Positions 48,056-59,218 of a stretch of 64,000 bases of DNA are shown here, piece after piece; positions within the stretch are counted from its first letter, which is position 1, and each line of letters begins with the position of its first letter. The DNA comes from Eutreptiella sp. 'Long Island Sound 2002'. Lineage: Eukaryota; Euglenozoa; Euglenophyceae; Eutreptiales; Eutreptiaceae. The stretch spans positions 36,784,912-36,848,911 of the forward strand of contig OZ038389.1 in the NCBI GenBank assembly GCA_964036045.1, given 5' to 3'. A program made the position numbers and the translations under genes. Under the pieces are notes generated by a model. It made no database searches. It had not been told where the DNA came from and was given only the letters and a program-made list of their open reading frames with translations.

Positions 48056-49058
48056 TGGATGGTATTTCGTATACTATTGGCACCAGAGAGGGACCCTCAG
48101 CAAGAACTCTGTATTTTGTAATTACATATCTGTAAAGCAAACAACACCGATGAAGGAGGACACTTAATATAAACAAACAAACAAACAAAATAAAATGAAA
48201 TGAAGAAATAAACAAAGATATAAGCTGTGCGCCAATTATTGGCTGCCGGTGCACTGGGCTTTAACAGCGCAGCAGTTCTGACAGGAAAGGCACACCAACC
48301 GCAGGGCTCTGCCTTGCGACACAGCTGCAAGCCCCCCGCACGCAAGCGTGGATTGCGGGGCGCCGCGCTCCGGGGAGGCAGCGCGCTGCCAACACACGCA
48401 CGCATTGGGGGGGCACTGTGAGGCAGTGTGGCAAGGCACAGCCCGCGGGGGGCGACCCTGCAGTGTCTGATCTATGCTCTGTGATCTGTCCAGGAGTCAA
48501 TGCAGCTCGACTCAACCGGTTGCAGGGTCCTCGCGCCGGCTTTCAGAAGGGCACCACGCGCAAAACAAGGGACCCAAGCGCCGTGGATGCTCAGCCTTGA
48601 ACCGCAGAAACGTTGCACATGGGCAGCAGAATGCCTGTCTTGAATGTAGGACGCTTCGCAAGAGGGTGGCAGCAACTGCGTCCCGCCAGGCAAAAGCATT
48701 GAGCAACGGGACTCACAAACAGCTGCAACCCGGGGACAAGCACGAGGCTGTCTCCAGGGAAATAGAGAAAGCAACACTCTCAATGAAGAAAGCAACAGCC
48801 GTGAACGGGGACAACACATATGAATAGGCGGTACTCAGCTCCGTCTTCAACAAAACAACAGCAGCCGCAGGCGTTGGCGTTTGCCTTGTGACGCGTTTGG
48901 GGCCCCACGAAGCCGTACTTACAGTGGCTGCATGTGTGCCATGTGCGGGGCCGCCTGAGTGAGAATTGTAGAAAACATGGGGTGCCAGGGCCATGAGCAA
49001 CGGATACTGAGCTCGCATACACCCCCGTGACACAGGCATACAGTCATAGCCACCATTC

Positions 49059-49684
49059 TCAGTTCATTGTTTTGCCTTGCTGCACTGCAGCACAGGCGTG
49101 CCAGGGGGAGGGGACAGGACATGTGGGGGCACAGCATCTCTTCTTCATTTTCGTTCTGACACCAGCCCCAGGGCTGTGGTCAGGCGGTGCTCGACGGCCG
49201 CGCAGCGGTTGGTAAGGGCAGAACCCCGGGGGGATGCTCTTCCGGAGCTGGGCCATGGCGCGTCGGAGGTCGGCATGCCGCAGGCGACCGGCAGGGGGGA
49301 CGTGACTGTCCCGGCTGCCGGTCATCATCGTGAAGAAACTCTCCAACAAATCAAGTGCCTGTGTGGGCCCTGCGGCTGTAGCAACGAGTTGGGCGGGGCT
49401 GCGGTGCAGAAAAGCGATGGCGAAGGGGATGCGGGCCTTGCACAGAATCTTCGGCCACAGCACGGGCTGGTCCGCAGGGGCCTGGAGGGTGATCTGAGAA
49501 CCGCTGGCGGCCAGGCGCATGGCTTGCCCCAGGGTCTGATCGGGATTGGGGCCGGCGGGTAGCACTGTGATGCCGTCCATACATGGGAGTGGGATTGAGA
49601 GCAACGCCGTGGAGGAGGATGACCCCTCCCTTGGGGCGAGCCGCCTGACAGCACAGCATTTTCGTACCGTGGAGTTTCTAGAAA
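49059..49684 (-). CDS. Putative exon of an unrecognised host-like gene
   Basis: It begins after an acceptor-like TTGTTCTTTTCTAG (just above 49680) and runs to TAA/TGA at 49059, about 208 codons. Segments such as DQTLGQAMRLAASGSQITLQAPADQPVLWPKILCKARIPFAIAFLHRSPAQLV and LDLLESFFTMMTG look like folded protein. No family is recognised. It probably joins the exon at 50142-49780 on the same strand. Several opposite-strand frames are open here because of GC bias and were not counted. Confidence 0.3.
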
Positions 49685-49779
49685 AGAACAACAGTAGCAG
49701 TCAGCAATAAATCTTGCGGTGTACATGGGCATCATGGCCCAGAGACTATGTACAGCATATGCAGCTGAGCCACCTGCGT

Positions 49780-50142
49780 CATGCGTGCGAGGCATGTCCC
49801 AGTCGCGACGGGGACGCCCGTGACGACACATGGAGCCACCGCATCTGCAGGCACAAGGGAACACATGTACCGCACAAAGGCTTGGGGATCCAGCGGGAGC
49901 GCACTCAGACATCGGGTGCAACAAGGGTCGCATCCTTTAATATGTGATATATGAATCAAGTGTGGCGAGTTTGTCAACTCGTCAATGAGTTCCCGAGCGG
50001 CAGAACATGTTTGATTGTGCTCAAGCCGGACTGCACACATTACGAACAATGGTGCCAAGTCGTTGGGGGATTGAAAATCCGACATCAGACATCGGACATC
50101 AGCGATCATACAGCTTCTTGTACACAACGCGCAAAGAGCCAA
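49780..50142 (-). CDS. Putative exon of an unrecognised host-like gene
   Basis: The frame reads PNDLAPLFVMCAVRLEHNQTCSAARELIDELTNSPHLIHISHIKGCDPCCTRCLSALPLDPQAFVRYMCSLV and then CVVTGVPVATGTCLARMTQ, with a possible donor CAG|GTGGCT near 49776. The opening resembles the LP..vVI..YI..F pattern of VPS9-type domains, but too weakly to claim. If real it continues in the 49684-49059 exon. Confidence 0.3.
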
Positions 50143-50399
50143 CCTCAGTCTCCGAACGAAGGATGGATTTGCATATTAACAAAATACAGTGCCCAAATCA
50201 CACGGCACGAGCGCTTCTCAAAGATGTCTGCAGACGTAACATGAAGACTCGGTCCTTGGTATAGTCCTCGGTATGAATGGGACTGCGTCTATTGATGGCA
50301 GGGCCAAAGGGGGTTCATAACCTTCCAAAGGCAGTGCCAAGGGGGACAATCCTGGGGTTGTCTCCGGCGGGCAGGGGGCACCCCCAGGAGAAGCCAAGC

Positions 50400-50831
50400 T
50401 CATGACAGGATGGAAGGCTCATGGCTCCGGCTACCAAAGGACACGTCCCAGACTTTGCTGCTTTGGCTGCGGATGGAGAGGCGCCGGAAAAGCCCCCGTA
50501 GCCGCTTGGGTTTGGGCGCGCTCTGCAATACCCACACCTCCGTGGGCCCCCAGGAAACGCTTTTGTTGCGCGTGCAAGGGGCAGTGGCCCTTCGTAGGCA
50601 GCTGCGCAGCGGGCTCCCGAACACTGGTAGGGACATACGGCCTGACTGGCCACTGCCGACCGTCGGTGTCCCCCAACTCTCATCCGAGGTCTCCACCTCC
50701 ACGGTGCTGCTCATTGGCGACGAGGTCTCGGCAGTCGCACTTTCTGGACACTGGTCGGACATCCACTTGGCACGCATCTTGTGGAAATGGAACTCGAACT
50801 CTTGTTCTTTGTAGGATTCCGAGGGCGGCAT
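50400..50831 (-). CDS. Putative 143-aa Ser/Arg-rich protein with a KSVSW motif
   Basis: The start is chosen at ATG 50829-50831 because upstream of it the frame runs into a CA microsatellite. It reads MPPSESYKEQEFEFHFHKMRAKWMSD, an acidic Ser/Glu stretch, LRSCLRRA, then KSVSWGPTEVWVL and an Arg-rich end. KSVSW fits the RVxF-like protein-phosphatase-1 docking pattern. No enzyme domain is seen. It may be a host gene or part of one; the family is not recognised. Confidence 0.35.
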   Translation of the reverse strand: MPPSESYKEQEFEFHFHKMRAKWMSDQCPESATAETSSPMSSTVEVETSDESWGTPTVGSGQSGRMSLPVFGSPLRSCLRRATAPCTRNKSVSWGPTEVWVLQSAPKPKRLRGLFRRLSIRSQSSKVWDVSFGSRSHEPSILS

Positions 50832-50967
50832 AGAGACACTGCAAAGGTCCCAGAGTGACCCACAACAGACCATTGTGCTTGATGAAGAAGCAGAGGAGGG
50901 ACTGAGGAGAAGCAGGCACATTAGCATGAGGACACAAACACAGACATACACATGATTGAAGCGAGAC

Positions 50968-50968
<1 letters not shown>

Positions 50969-51028
<60 letters not shown>
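50969..51028 (+). repeat. (AC)30 microsatellite
   Basis: It is an uninterrupted AC dinucleotide array of about 60 bp. Confidence 0.97.
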
Positions 51029-51031
<3 letters not shown>

Positions 51032-52250
51032 GAACGTGACAAACAGGCACAGAGAAGGCGCTGAGTGCAAGGATTCTCGTCAGGCACGTGTCATGGCAGG
51101 CCACAACAGCAGTGCATGATAGGCGCTAGGCGCCTTTCTGTAGGTACATGAGGAAGGAGATGTCCGGCAGCAGCTCGCCGCAGCGTCAGATGTGAAGAAC
51201 AACTTGCTCTACAGCTTACCGAATATTTCTAGCATATTAGGTTAGTACATGTTAATAAACGCCTTCCAGCATCCACAAATTGCATTTCCAAAAGTCAAAC
51301 ACTTAATTCCATTATAGTTGCATATCCATGCACATACATATGTAGTGCTTCCTGTTCGTACAGCTTTTTAGTAGTGTGATTTTTGGTGCTTTTGCTATCT
51401 CAACCCGGTGGTTGGAGTTGGGCATGTTGCACAGGTTCGGTAGTGATTTGTTTCAAGGCAAGAAATCCAGAGTCGAACAACTGAGATGGTTTTTTCAGTT
51501 TTTTTCAACGAATTGTAAATTAGAACAAATTTTGCCGTGCCTTCTTCTTTCATAAACCATTTGTCTTTTGTGGTTTGCAATGTATTCATAGGGTTTGATT
51601 TTGCAATTGCATCTGTGTCATCTTTGTTGACAAGCCAACTCATTCAAATCACATAGACCAAGCCATCTCAAGCCAGCATTGATTGGTGCCTCATACCCTT
51701 TTTTTTTAAGCATGGGGGTTGCCCCCGGCGGTGCCTCATACCCTTTGTGCCATGCTTGTATAGACAGACACTTGGTAGTAGGGCAACGCCTGGGTTGTTT
51801 TTTGTGTTTTTCTCTTTCTTCTATAGGGAATGTATCAGTTTACAAGCATTCTTTGTTTAAAAAACTGTAGTGTTTTCGTTTGAATTATAATTTCACTTTT
51901 TTTCTTTGCTTTTTTTTTTCAAGAGAAGTTTAAAAATTTTGGGAAACTGTTTTGTCACTGTAGCTGTACCGCAGTAATCCCTGGCCCATGTGTATGGGCT
52001 CCCACCCACTAGAGATCCCTTGTTCAGGCAAAGTCTAGGGTGGTGGGACAGGCTGCAGCTGTGTATGTCAACTTTTTTTCACATGAAATTGAAATCGACC
52101 CAAAAAATGTGAAAAAATGAAAAAGTGTTATTGTTGTACGCAAGTCGCTTAAGCCTACGAACCGGACTACCATGTCAAGGAGATAGATTCCAACATGCTG
52201 TTGTTGCAAAGGATGAAACAGAGATTCACTTCTATCGACTCGACTGCAGT
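51029..52250. other. AT-rich intergenic stretch
   Basis: Nothing gene-like is supported. A short duplication ggtgcctcataccctttt/gtgcc occurs at 51685 and 51731. Confidence 0.4.
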
Positions 52251-52257
52251 CATGGTG

Positions 52258-52635
52258 TTATTCAATTGGGAACATGAGGTGGTACCCCCGCTCACTCATT
52301 GTAAGCTGCACTGCACAGCTAGCTTCGCCTTCATCATCCGATGTTTCAACTGCCTCCCTTGCCTCCCTGGCCTCCCTGCCCCTTTGTCTGCTCTCCCTAG
52401 CCACAAGCTGAGCATGCACATTAAGTGGTGCAGCACGAAACCTTTTGGCAAGTCTGCCCACCCGAGTTTTTGCCCTCCTCTTGGCTGCTCGTTGTAGAGG
52501 CGGTGTCCCAGGGACTGGCATCAACTCAATGTTCTCTTGTAGCTCTGCCTCTGAGGCTTCATCGGCTTGTACTTCAGAGGCTTCTTCTTCATTTGCATCT
52601 TGCACTAGCACAACAGAAACCAACGGGGCAAGCAT
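52258..52635 (-). CDS. Putative acidic-basic protein or exon
   Basis: The frame starts near ATG 52633-52635 (MLAPLVSVVLVQDANEEEASEVQADEASEAELQENIE). It continues with a basic RAAKRRAKTRVGRLAKRFRAA, then RQRGREAREAREAVETSDDEGEA, and ends GYHLMFPIE. Charge blocks and an NLS-like cluster suggest a nuclear protein or a transposon accessory protein. No domain is recognised. Just upstream (52667-52714) is a segment repeated at 56155-56202. Confidence 0.3.
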   Translation of the reverse strand: MLAPLVSVVLVQDANEEEASEVQADEASEAELQENIELMPVPGTPPLQRAAKRRAKTRVGRLAKRFRAAPLNVHAQLVARESRQRGREAREAREAVETSDDEGEASCAVQLTMSERGYHLMFPIE

Positions 52636-52666
52636 GGGGATGGCAACGGAAGGGCATGAGAGGTGC

Positions 52667-52714
52667 TATCAAAACTGCTTTTTGATAAAATCCACAACCT
52701 CCAAAATCCAGTCC
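52667..52714 (-). repeat. 48-bp repeat shared with 56155-56202
   Basis: The two copies differ at one base. On the minus strand one frame reads DWILEVVDFIK. A common element end or exon is possible. Confidence 0.75.
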
Positions 52715-54689
52715 TCACAGCGAACTCAGCATCAGCACAAGCAGAATCGATATTCTCTATACAGATCGTCATAATCTTCCATAGTTCTAAAATACCCTGA
52801 ATTACAAACAGAAATTTCAACATAAAACAGCACTTTTCATGAGCGGAAAATCCTTTATTTCTGCACGTGCGCGACACATCCTAAGCTACAGGCATCGTGA
52901 TCTGGCTACGGGCAGCCCCGTGCTGGGCATAACCCGTCACACCCCCCTGCCAAGCCGTTGCCGCAGCCACTAGGCCACGTGCAAGGGCTGACACAAACCC
53001 AGGGGCATGCACAGCCACTTATATACAGAAATATTTTTTAAATGGACCGAGATATTATACACTGTCCTAACCCCCAAGACCTGAAGTCCTGAACTAAGGT
53101 CCCTCTACTTTCTTTCGGGTTTTCCTACACACTATTCCGAGTGGGGGTCACTGCCACCCAAAAAACCTGCTGACTATGGGAAAAAATTTCTGAGAAAGCC
53201 CTACAAGTTTTCAAACAGTAAATCACCTAAGCAAAATCCTGCTCTAAACTCCTGGCCTAAAACTCAGGGGGGCAGTTTTCCAAAACTGAAATTCAAAACA
53301 GTTCTACATATTGTGTTCTACTTATTGCCCATGCCAAAACGTCTGTTTTACCTGCACCAAAAAACACTGCTCAGAAGTTTTCGAAAAAAAAATCAGCAAA
53401 CACACAAGCAGCACAAACAGGGCAAGCAGCACACAAAAAATCTGTGAGTCGTGGTGAGCCGACCCACTGTGCTGATGACCCTTGAACTAATGTACAGCTT
53501 GCTGCTGCAGTTGCTTCATTGACCCTTAATGGGCCTTTTTTCCGGCTGACTTCTGAGCGTTGCGAAAATTCAGAACTCCAGCTCTGCAATCCTGAAACAG
53601 CAGAGCAAAAAGCAAGAGTCCTGACGTGAAGGGGGGGGGGGGGGTGCAGTAACTAAAACACAGACCTAGCTTCACTGGGCGTTACTGAACTCTGTGTTCA
53701 CCGACCTCGATGTCTGTAGTCACTTCTGTTGTTTGTTGTCCCCACTTCACTATCCTTCCTGAAAAGAAACAGGAGCAGAGAAATGAATAAGGGTAAGAAA
53801 ATCAGTGGGTTAGGGCAAACGAAACTGAATGCATATATAATGCAATGAATATGTGCACAAGAGTGTGCACACACATACATAAAAAAATTTCCTCAGCGTC
53901 CTCAGCAAAATTATGCAAACAGACAGTACACGGGCCTGCAGCACATATGGTGCTGAGGCCTCGCCCCCCTCCCACTGTGGGGCACTACCCTGAGGCAAAA
54001 AAACTGCACCCCAAAATTCCCTTGTAAAAAAATAACAAAGCAGAATTTTCCCACACACACTGGCCTAGTGTGTGTATCAACACTGAGGCACTATCTGCGG
54101 GGGGGGCGGAGTCACCGCAGGAGCAGTGGCTCTGCAATGAAACCCTGCAGTGGCAGAGCATATGAGTCCCAAACTGGGACAGTGGGTGGGGAGGGTACAA
54201 AAAAATATAATAAGTTTACCCATAGATTAAATGTGGGAGTAGAACACCGGCAGATGCACGGTCGTGCCCCAGCTCCCAAACAGGAGCAAAGAGTTAAGAA
54301 AAACAAGAGCCACACTGTGACTCCGAAAAAAAATTTCTGAAGGCTTTTGAAAAATATTCCTCTTGTCGGCAAAACAAGCCTAAATTGGGTTGACATCTCC
54401 TGAGCAAAATGCCCAAAATCAGGCCAGCGTAAAACTGGGCCTGAGGCCTCAGATTCAAAAAACTGAAGCAAGGCTGCACATCAGTGTGAGCCACTGAGCA
54501 CAAAAACAGTGCTTTTTGAGCGCCGAAGGCGCTTGGTGTCAAACCCGTTTTTCCCATCAAGCTCATTTGAGCTAGATTCAGCCACAAAAAAACCTGAAAC
54601 ACTGAAAAAGTACCCAAAGAGAAGCCGAACGCACCAAGCGCCTTACAGCCCAAGCACAAGGCTCAGGGTAGGCGCGCGTCGCTCAGTGC

Positions 54690-54800
54690 AACTGACTGTG
54701 GTAGCGGATCTGAGCCGAAGCGAGAATGAGCTGAGTTTGAAACTAGGTAGATCAGTGGAAAACTGCCACGCCCATGGTTGTCCACTGGCGCAAGCGCGCA
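54690..54800 (+). repeat. Dispersed repeat family R1, fragment
   Basis: It shares ctgtggtagcggatctga, the gctgagt..gaaac block and the cagtggaaa.ctgccacgccc block with copies 1 and 2. Confidence 0.6.
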
Positions 54801-54959
54801 CGAACCCACGCATCATACACTACATGACCTTTATGTTTTCCCTCAGGGGGAGTCTTTGCACGTCGCGCGCACTGCGCGCTACTTTTAGACTATGTTCTCC
54901 CCGAAGAGCCCCCAAGCACACCCCTTGGAAAGGCCCTTAGAATTAAGTGACCCAAACTG

Positions 54960-55245
54960 CAAGTTGCAATTGATTTTATAATGAAAACTGGCATCAGTCT
55001 GGCCTCAAGGATAGTCCCAAGCACTTCATGTGCACACTTTGACATGCAATGGAGTTGGTTAGGAATCTGGGGCAAGTAGGTTGGGCCAGACACAGGATAT
55101 GGCTTGGCCAGCATGGCCAAGCAACTGAATTCAGAATCAGTTAAAAGGTAGGCCCACAATAAGTAGGTAAAAAAATTGAGTATAGGGGTCCTGAGGTGGG
55201 AGACCACTAGGCTTAACCTACAAGGCCCAAGGCCCACCCCTGCAT
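54960..55245 (-). repeat. Dispersed repeat, inverted copy of 34700-35060
   Basis: It aligns with 34700-35060 on the opposite strand, sharing for example cccagattcctaaccagctcc-like and ctcaggacccctatactca blocks. Confidence 0.55.
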
Positions 55246-55609
55246 TCTCGGGGGTCCCCAACAAAGGGAACAAAATCAGAAGTCAAAGTCTACGCTAGGG
55301 GTCACCATGATGCCCCTAGGGGCCCCTAGTATCTCAAAGTATAAGTCTCTAGTTATGGCCAGACGCCCAAATAGTTGCACTGCGCGCGCACTGCGCTTGA
55401 GGCGCCCCCTCATATTCATTCCGCTGTGAATGAAGACCATGAAGACCAACCCAGCAGAACTTGAACGCAGTGAAACTCGAACGGAGGATCCATCAACCAC
55501 TCTGCACCTTCTTATCTAGGGTGAGGCAAAAGGGCGCACAACTGCCCTGAACCAAAAGGCAACAGGGGCACTACACGACCAACGAATGAGGCGATGAGCG
55601 CACAACTGT

Positions 55610-56254
55610 TCATTGTGGACGTCGCGAGCGATGACTTCGTCCTCCCCTTTTTCGCTCTGTTCTGGGTCCTTCACTGGGACTATCCGACGCGATGAGGAAT
55701 TCAACAGGAACACGAAGCGCAGCGTTGACAAAAGAATCCATATAATAGCCTACACCTTCAGGTCCATTTTGGAACAGCCAACCTTGGAACGAACCTCTCC
55801 AAGTGAGCGAAGGCACAAACGGCTTGTCACTGGCACTTGGCAGTGTCCACAGAGCACGAAGAGCTACCGTACGGGCAATCCGTTGATCAACAACCTCTAT
55901 TGGCACTTTTAGGATTTCAGAGCGGCACAAGAACTCTTCACGCAAATCAGCAAAACCTGTCGCCCGCTGTTTCAATGAACACTCTCGCTCAACCTGCTCG
56001 TCAGCTTGAAGACACACCAGCTTGGGCAGAAAGCCCTGAGGAACTACAAAGCCGCAACCACGGACTTTAAAATGCTGCATCTGATATGAGCTCCCCAGCT
56101 GGCGGGTCCTTCGGAAGCGGTGCGGACACTGTCCAGCGAAAGTGAACGATCTTGCTATCAAAACTGATTTTTGATAAAATCCACAACCTCCAAAATCCAG
56201 TCCACATCGTCCACAGACTCTATCACTGGGACCTTTGTGAACACCATGTTCCAA
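55610..56254 (-). CDS. Unrecognised ORF next to a transposase fragment
   Basis: It is 214 codons from ATG 56252-56254. The N-terminal part overlaps the 48-bp repeat (56155-56202) and may be untranslated. The middle (GFVVPQGFLPKLVCLQADEQVERE, FLCRSEILKVPIEVVDQRIARTVALRALWTLP) looks like folded protein, and the end is Arg-rich. It lies just downstream, on the same strand, of the split CENP-B-type transposase and could be a second gene of that element. No family is recognised. Confidence 0.3.
   Translation of the reverse strand: MEHGVHKGPSDRVCGRCGLDFGGCGFYQKSVLIARSFTFAGQCPHRFRRTRQLGSSYQMQHFKVRGCGFVVPQGFLPKLVCLQADEQVERECSLKQRATGFADLREEFLCRSEILKVPIEVVDQRIARTVALRALWTLPSASDKPFVPSLTWRGSFQGWLFQNGPEGVGYYMDSFVNAALRVPVEFLIASDSPSEGPRTERKRGGRSHRSRRPQ
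56155..56202 (-). repeat. 48-bp repeat shared with 52667-52714
   Basis: It is the second copy, with one difference. It suggests that 52.2-52.9 kb and 55.6-56.3 kb derive from one element family. Confidence 0.75.
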
Positions 56255-56304
56255 CTATTCACGACGTGTGTGGTTGTTAAAAGGGATGCTGCCCATTCTG
56301 CAAG

Positions 56305-57229
56305 CTAGGTTACAAGGAGCGCCTTCATGGTACGTTCACTGCTATCCAACTTGGAGTGCTTGGGCAGCAGTCCATCGTGGATCTTCAGGTAGTGGTCAAT
56401 GTAGTCTCGCGTCAGTCTGTCACCAACCCAAGCTCTCATCCCTAGATTGATGACCTGATCACCACCATTGCTAACATGGCCGCACCGAGCACGGCCAAAG
56501 ATAACGTATATGTGCGGTTGAGCCGCAAAGTAGTATACGCTACTTAAGTTTACTTCGGCGTCGTCGACGCGCTTCAACTCGTTGTCGTTCACATGGCTTC
56601 CCACCCAATCCATGATGATGACGCATGGGTAATTTTGCACGACCCCATGGTCGCGTCTATCCTTCCCCACTTGAGTGTGGACCTTGAGCACCAGCCGCTT
56701 GAAGGTGTCGCCCGTCTAGCACTTCTTCACCGCGTGATCTTCATGCATGTAGGACGGCAAGCCGTGAGTTAGATCCATACGCGCGTAACAGCAACTTGTC
56801 TTTCCTCTATGTAGTAGGTGTAGTACCTTTACAGTACCGTAACGATTCACAACTGGTGTGGCTGTGGCCTGCCTCTTGTCAGCATTGCTGTAGTGTTGTA
56901 CCTGTTTTTCTCCTACATACCCTCTGCGCAACTTTGGTGCATACTAAAGCGGCAACTCGTCCAGGCCCAACTGTGCCCACAGTGGCAAGGACTGAGGCTC
57001 ACTTTCAAGGATACTGACACCATACTTTTGAGGCTACTCAACCAGATCCAAGTAGTCACGTCTTTATTTGTTGTCGAGCGCCAGGTCCGATACTTTGGAA
57101 AGGAGGCGCTCCGTTGTGATCTTCTTCAGACAACCCATCTTGTGCCTGCGACGAAAGTTTGCAGCCCATTGGCGGTCCAAAATAGGAGCAAGACCTAGCC
57201 TCCAATACCTCCCAGCGACGGTTCTTGCA
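56305..57229 (-). pseudogene. CENP-B/Tc5-type transposase, C-terminal part (split)
   Basis: Reading leftward from the transposon insertion at 57230, one frame has ILDRQWAANFRRRHKMGCLKKITTERLLS. This matches the second helix-turn-helix of CENP-B/Tc5-type DDE transposases (KFRRRH core). After stops and frame changes (57351-57064, 56931-56716, 56691-56305) the catalytic part follows: YPCVIIMDWVGSHVND (Asp of the second motif) and SNGGDQVINLGMRAWVGDRLTRDYIDHYL (DQ.. and a closing Asp). It is broken by stops at 56716-56718 and elsewhere. Its N-terminal part lies beyond the insert, at 62646-62229. Confidence 0.6.
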
Positions 57230-57508
57230 AATGGCACAAGGGTGGGGGAAAAAAGGTTTGCGCGGGCGGGGGGGCCTTCGAGCCCCTTTCCTAGACCCCC
57301 CCCCCCCTTCAGGGCTCGAAAGTCGGGAGGCCTAAAAAGTAGCCTGCACAACCCAAAAAGGACCGTTCAATGATTAAAACTGATTTCCAGCACTTCCCCA
57401 CCCCCCACCAACAGTGGTGGTACTTATGTCCGGTCAATTCCGGCTACATCCCATAGCACAAAAAAAAGGGATGTAGCGCCCCACCTTGGCCTCCTGTTGG
57501 CACTACAC

Positions 57509-58360
57509 TTAAGAATCAGATGAATCATCTGATGAATCAGAACCATCAGATCCTGAACTACTACCATCGGAAGTAGAATCGGAACTTGAGGAATCGGAGT
57601 CAGAGTCAGTGCTTGAGCTTGAAGTGGAAGTGGACGTGGAAGTGGCACTGGAAGATGCAGCATGCACTGAGGGTGCATAATCTGAGTCCTGGAGGCGAGA
57701 ATCAACATCTGACCTTTGTATTGCGCACTCCGGGCAGAACCATGCGTGGTCGGGAATGTTAATGACGGGGGGTTCACAACACTTCTGATGGTAACCCACA
57801 GGTTTACTATGGTCACCATCACAAATCAGAATGTCATTGTCCTCGGTGGTTTCACCGCTCAAGCAATTGGCACAAACAATGTCCGATGCATCAGAATCTG
57901 CATCATCCTGCATGACCTCTTCCATGTGGGCAACTTCAGCAGCATCCACAGGCAACCCCTTAGCCTCACGGATAATGTTAATGTAGTTGTGAACCCGCTG
58001 CACCAACTCTGCTTTGGGCCCATTACTACACAAACCTTGGTCCATGAGGACACGCTTCAAATTACTCACAGTACACTGTCCGTTGATATTCAGGTTCCCT
58101 CGCAGCTGACGCAACAACCTCTCAACATCAGCCAAAACACCAGGGGTCACCTGCCCACAACGACGCTTCAGGCGGGCCTCACTCTTCAGAAATTCTAACC
58201 CACGCTTGTGTGTGAACCAACGCTCAACATCATCAACCTTGGATGCAGTACCAAACGCAGATTGAGCCACCTGTACCATTTGTTGCTTGGTAGGGTGGTG
58301 GACTTCTGCATACAGTTTCTTGCAGTGCTGTGATGGGGGGTCAACCTTTACCACAGGAAC
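57509..58360 (-). pseudogene. Transposon D protein, C-terminal part: SAP-like region and PHD finger
   Basis: This is the last part of the transposon D polypeptide. A helical basic region (residues about 30-85, FTHKRGLEFLKSEARLKRRCGQ) leads to a SAP-like helix-extended-helix (TVSNLKRVLMDQGLCSNGPKAELVQRVHNYI). A C4HC3 PHD finger follows (about 57870-57720): CANC, DNDILICDGD, GYHQKCC, HAWFCPEC. The end is a long Ser/Asp tail (57508-57660). PHD fingers read histone tails and occur in several DNA-transposon groups, where they may steer insertion. The frame enters from 58372 upward by a shift at the A9 run (plus-strand T9, 58362-58370). Confidence 0.65.
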
Positions 58361-59208
58361 ATTTTTTTTTGTCGCTCTGCCTCAACATCTGCATCAGACA
58401 TGAAACTGCCCTCCTCGGTGTAGACAGGGTCATGCTGAAATGGGCAGATGCTGGCATCTGCTTCAGGCAAATCAGAGCAGGCCATGAAGTCTGGTGCGCT
58501 TGGATAATCAGCAGGATTGCAGAGACGTTTCAGTTTGTGCACACAAGCTGTGCGGCGGAGCTGAAAGTCAAAGAACCCTGCCGCAGAATGCAGTTCCTGA
58601 TATCGCAAAGCATTGGTGATGCCCAGCCGAACATTCAGGGGCACATCCTGCGGCTTACCATCCAACACAGTGCGACAATGCATCCTAAACTCTTGGCTGT
58701 ACCGATCAGAATCGGGAACATCCTGATGGGACATGAGACTGACAACCGGTCTTCCACTGTACGTCGCACCACTGATGGCATTTGATATGGCAGTTTGAAA
58801 TCTGCGGCGGCGTACAGTAAGCATTTCAGGTGCAGGGAGGGAGGAATCACTGGGCTGCATCACAGCTTGTCTCAGTTTGGCCTTTTGGACGGAGCGTGTC
58901 TCAACGCCGTTCACACGCTCCGCCTCATTCAGTGATGACAAGCTAGCAGCACGCACACATGCCATCGTGTAATTCCTCTTGTTTGTCAGGTGTTCAACAG
59001 TGAGTACCAGCCTGACCTCCGAATTGCGGGGATTGTGATCCCAGCCACCATCAGACACAATTGTCAACTCACGTGCCCTGCCCTGGTTTGCAGCAGACGG
59101 ATGCTTGAGGACCAATTCAAGGTCATTCAGGGCCTGAAATGGCGTGGAACGCCGCTCAGCCACGACACGCGTCACAGCAAATGCAAACTTCTTTACAGTC
59201 AGGTTGTA
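58348..59208 (-). pseudogene. Transposon D protein, DDE-like catalytic second half
   Basis: This frame carries LTIVSDGGWDHNPRNSEVRLVL and later SLNEAERVN. The DGG-D-N and NxxERVN pair resembles a recurrent eukaryotic repeat-associated family in which the Asp and Glu are candidate catalytic residues of an RNase-H fold. The end has a Cys/His pair (CNPADYPSAPDFMAC ... CPFQHDP). It joins the upstream frame at the A10 run (plus-strand T10, 59209-59218) and the downstream frame at A9. Confidence 0.5.
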
Positions 59209-59218
59209 TTTTTTTTTT

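Larger units (their letters stand above)
46936..49058. other. Intergenic stretch, no firm gene
   Basis: It holds R1 copy 2, a (TG)n run (47760-47780), an (AAAC)n run (48170-48190) and a GC-rich segment (48290-48420). Minus-strand 47586-47080 may be an exon (WEDDEVQIVWAKVGRRIWGLG and a PKPxPKPEAKPAPK tail), but no start or partner exon could be fixed. Confidence 0.35.
52636..54880. other. Intergenic stretch, no supported gene
   Basis: It contains a degenerate minus-strand tRNA-like piece (about 52905-52985, A-box TGGCCTAGTGG), a G run (53631-53644) and several short A runs. Open frames here are short and without domains. Confidence 0.35.

Noticed and set aside
49077-49562. Plus-strand 161-codon frame
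   Set aside because: It lies opposite the better minus-strand exon and has no splice signals or domain.
49780-50142. VPS9-type guanine-exchange domain
   Set aside because: Only a loose resemblance of one segment; the diagnostic Asp/Tyr pattern is not clear, so the entry is left as unrecognised.
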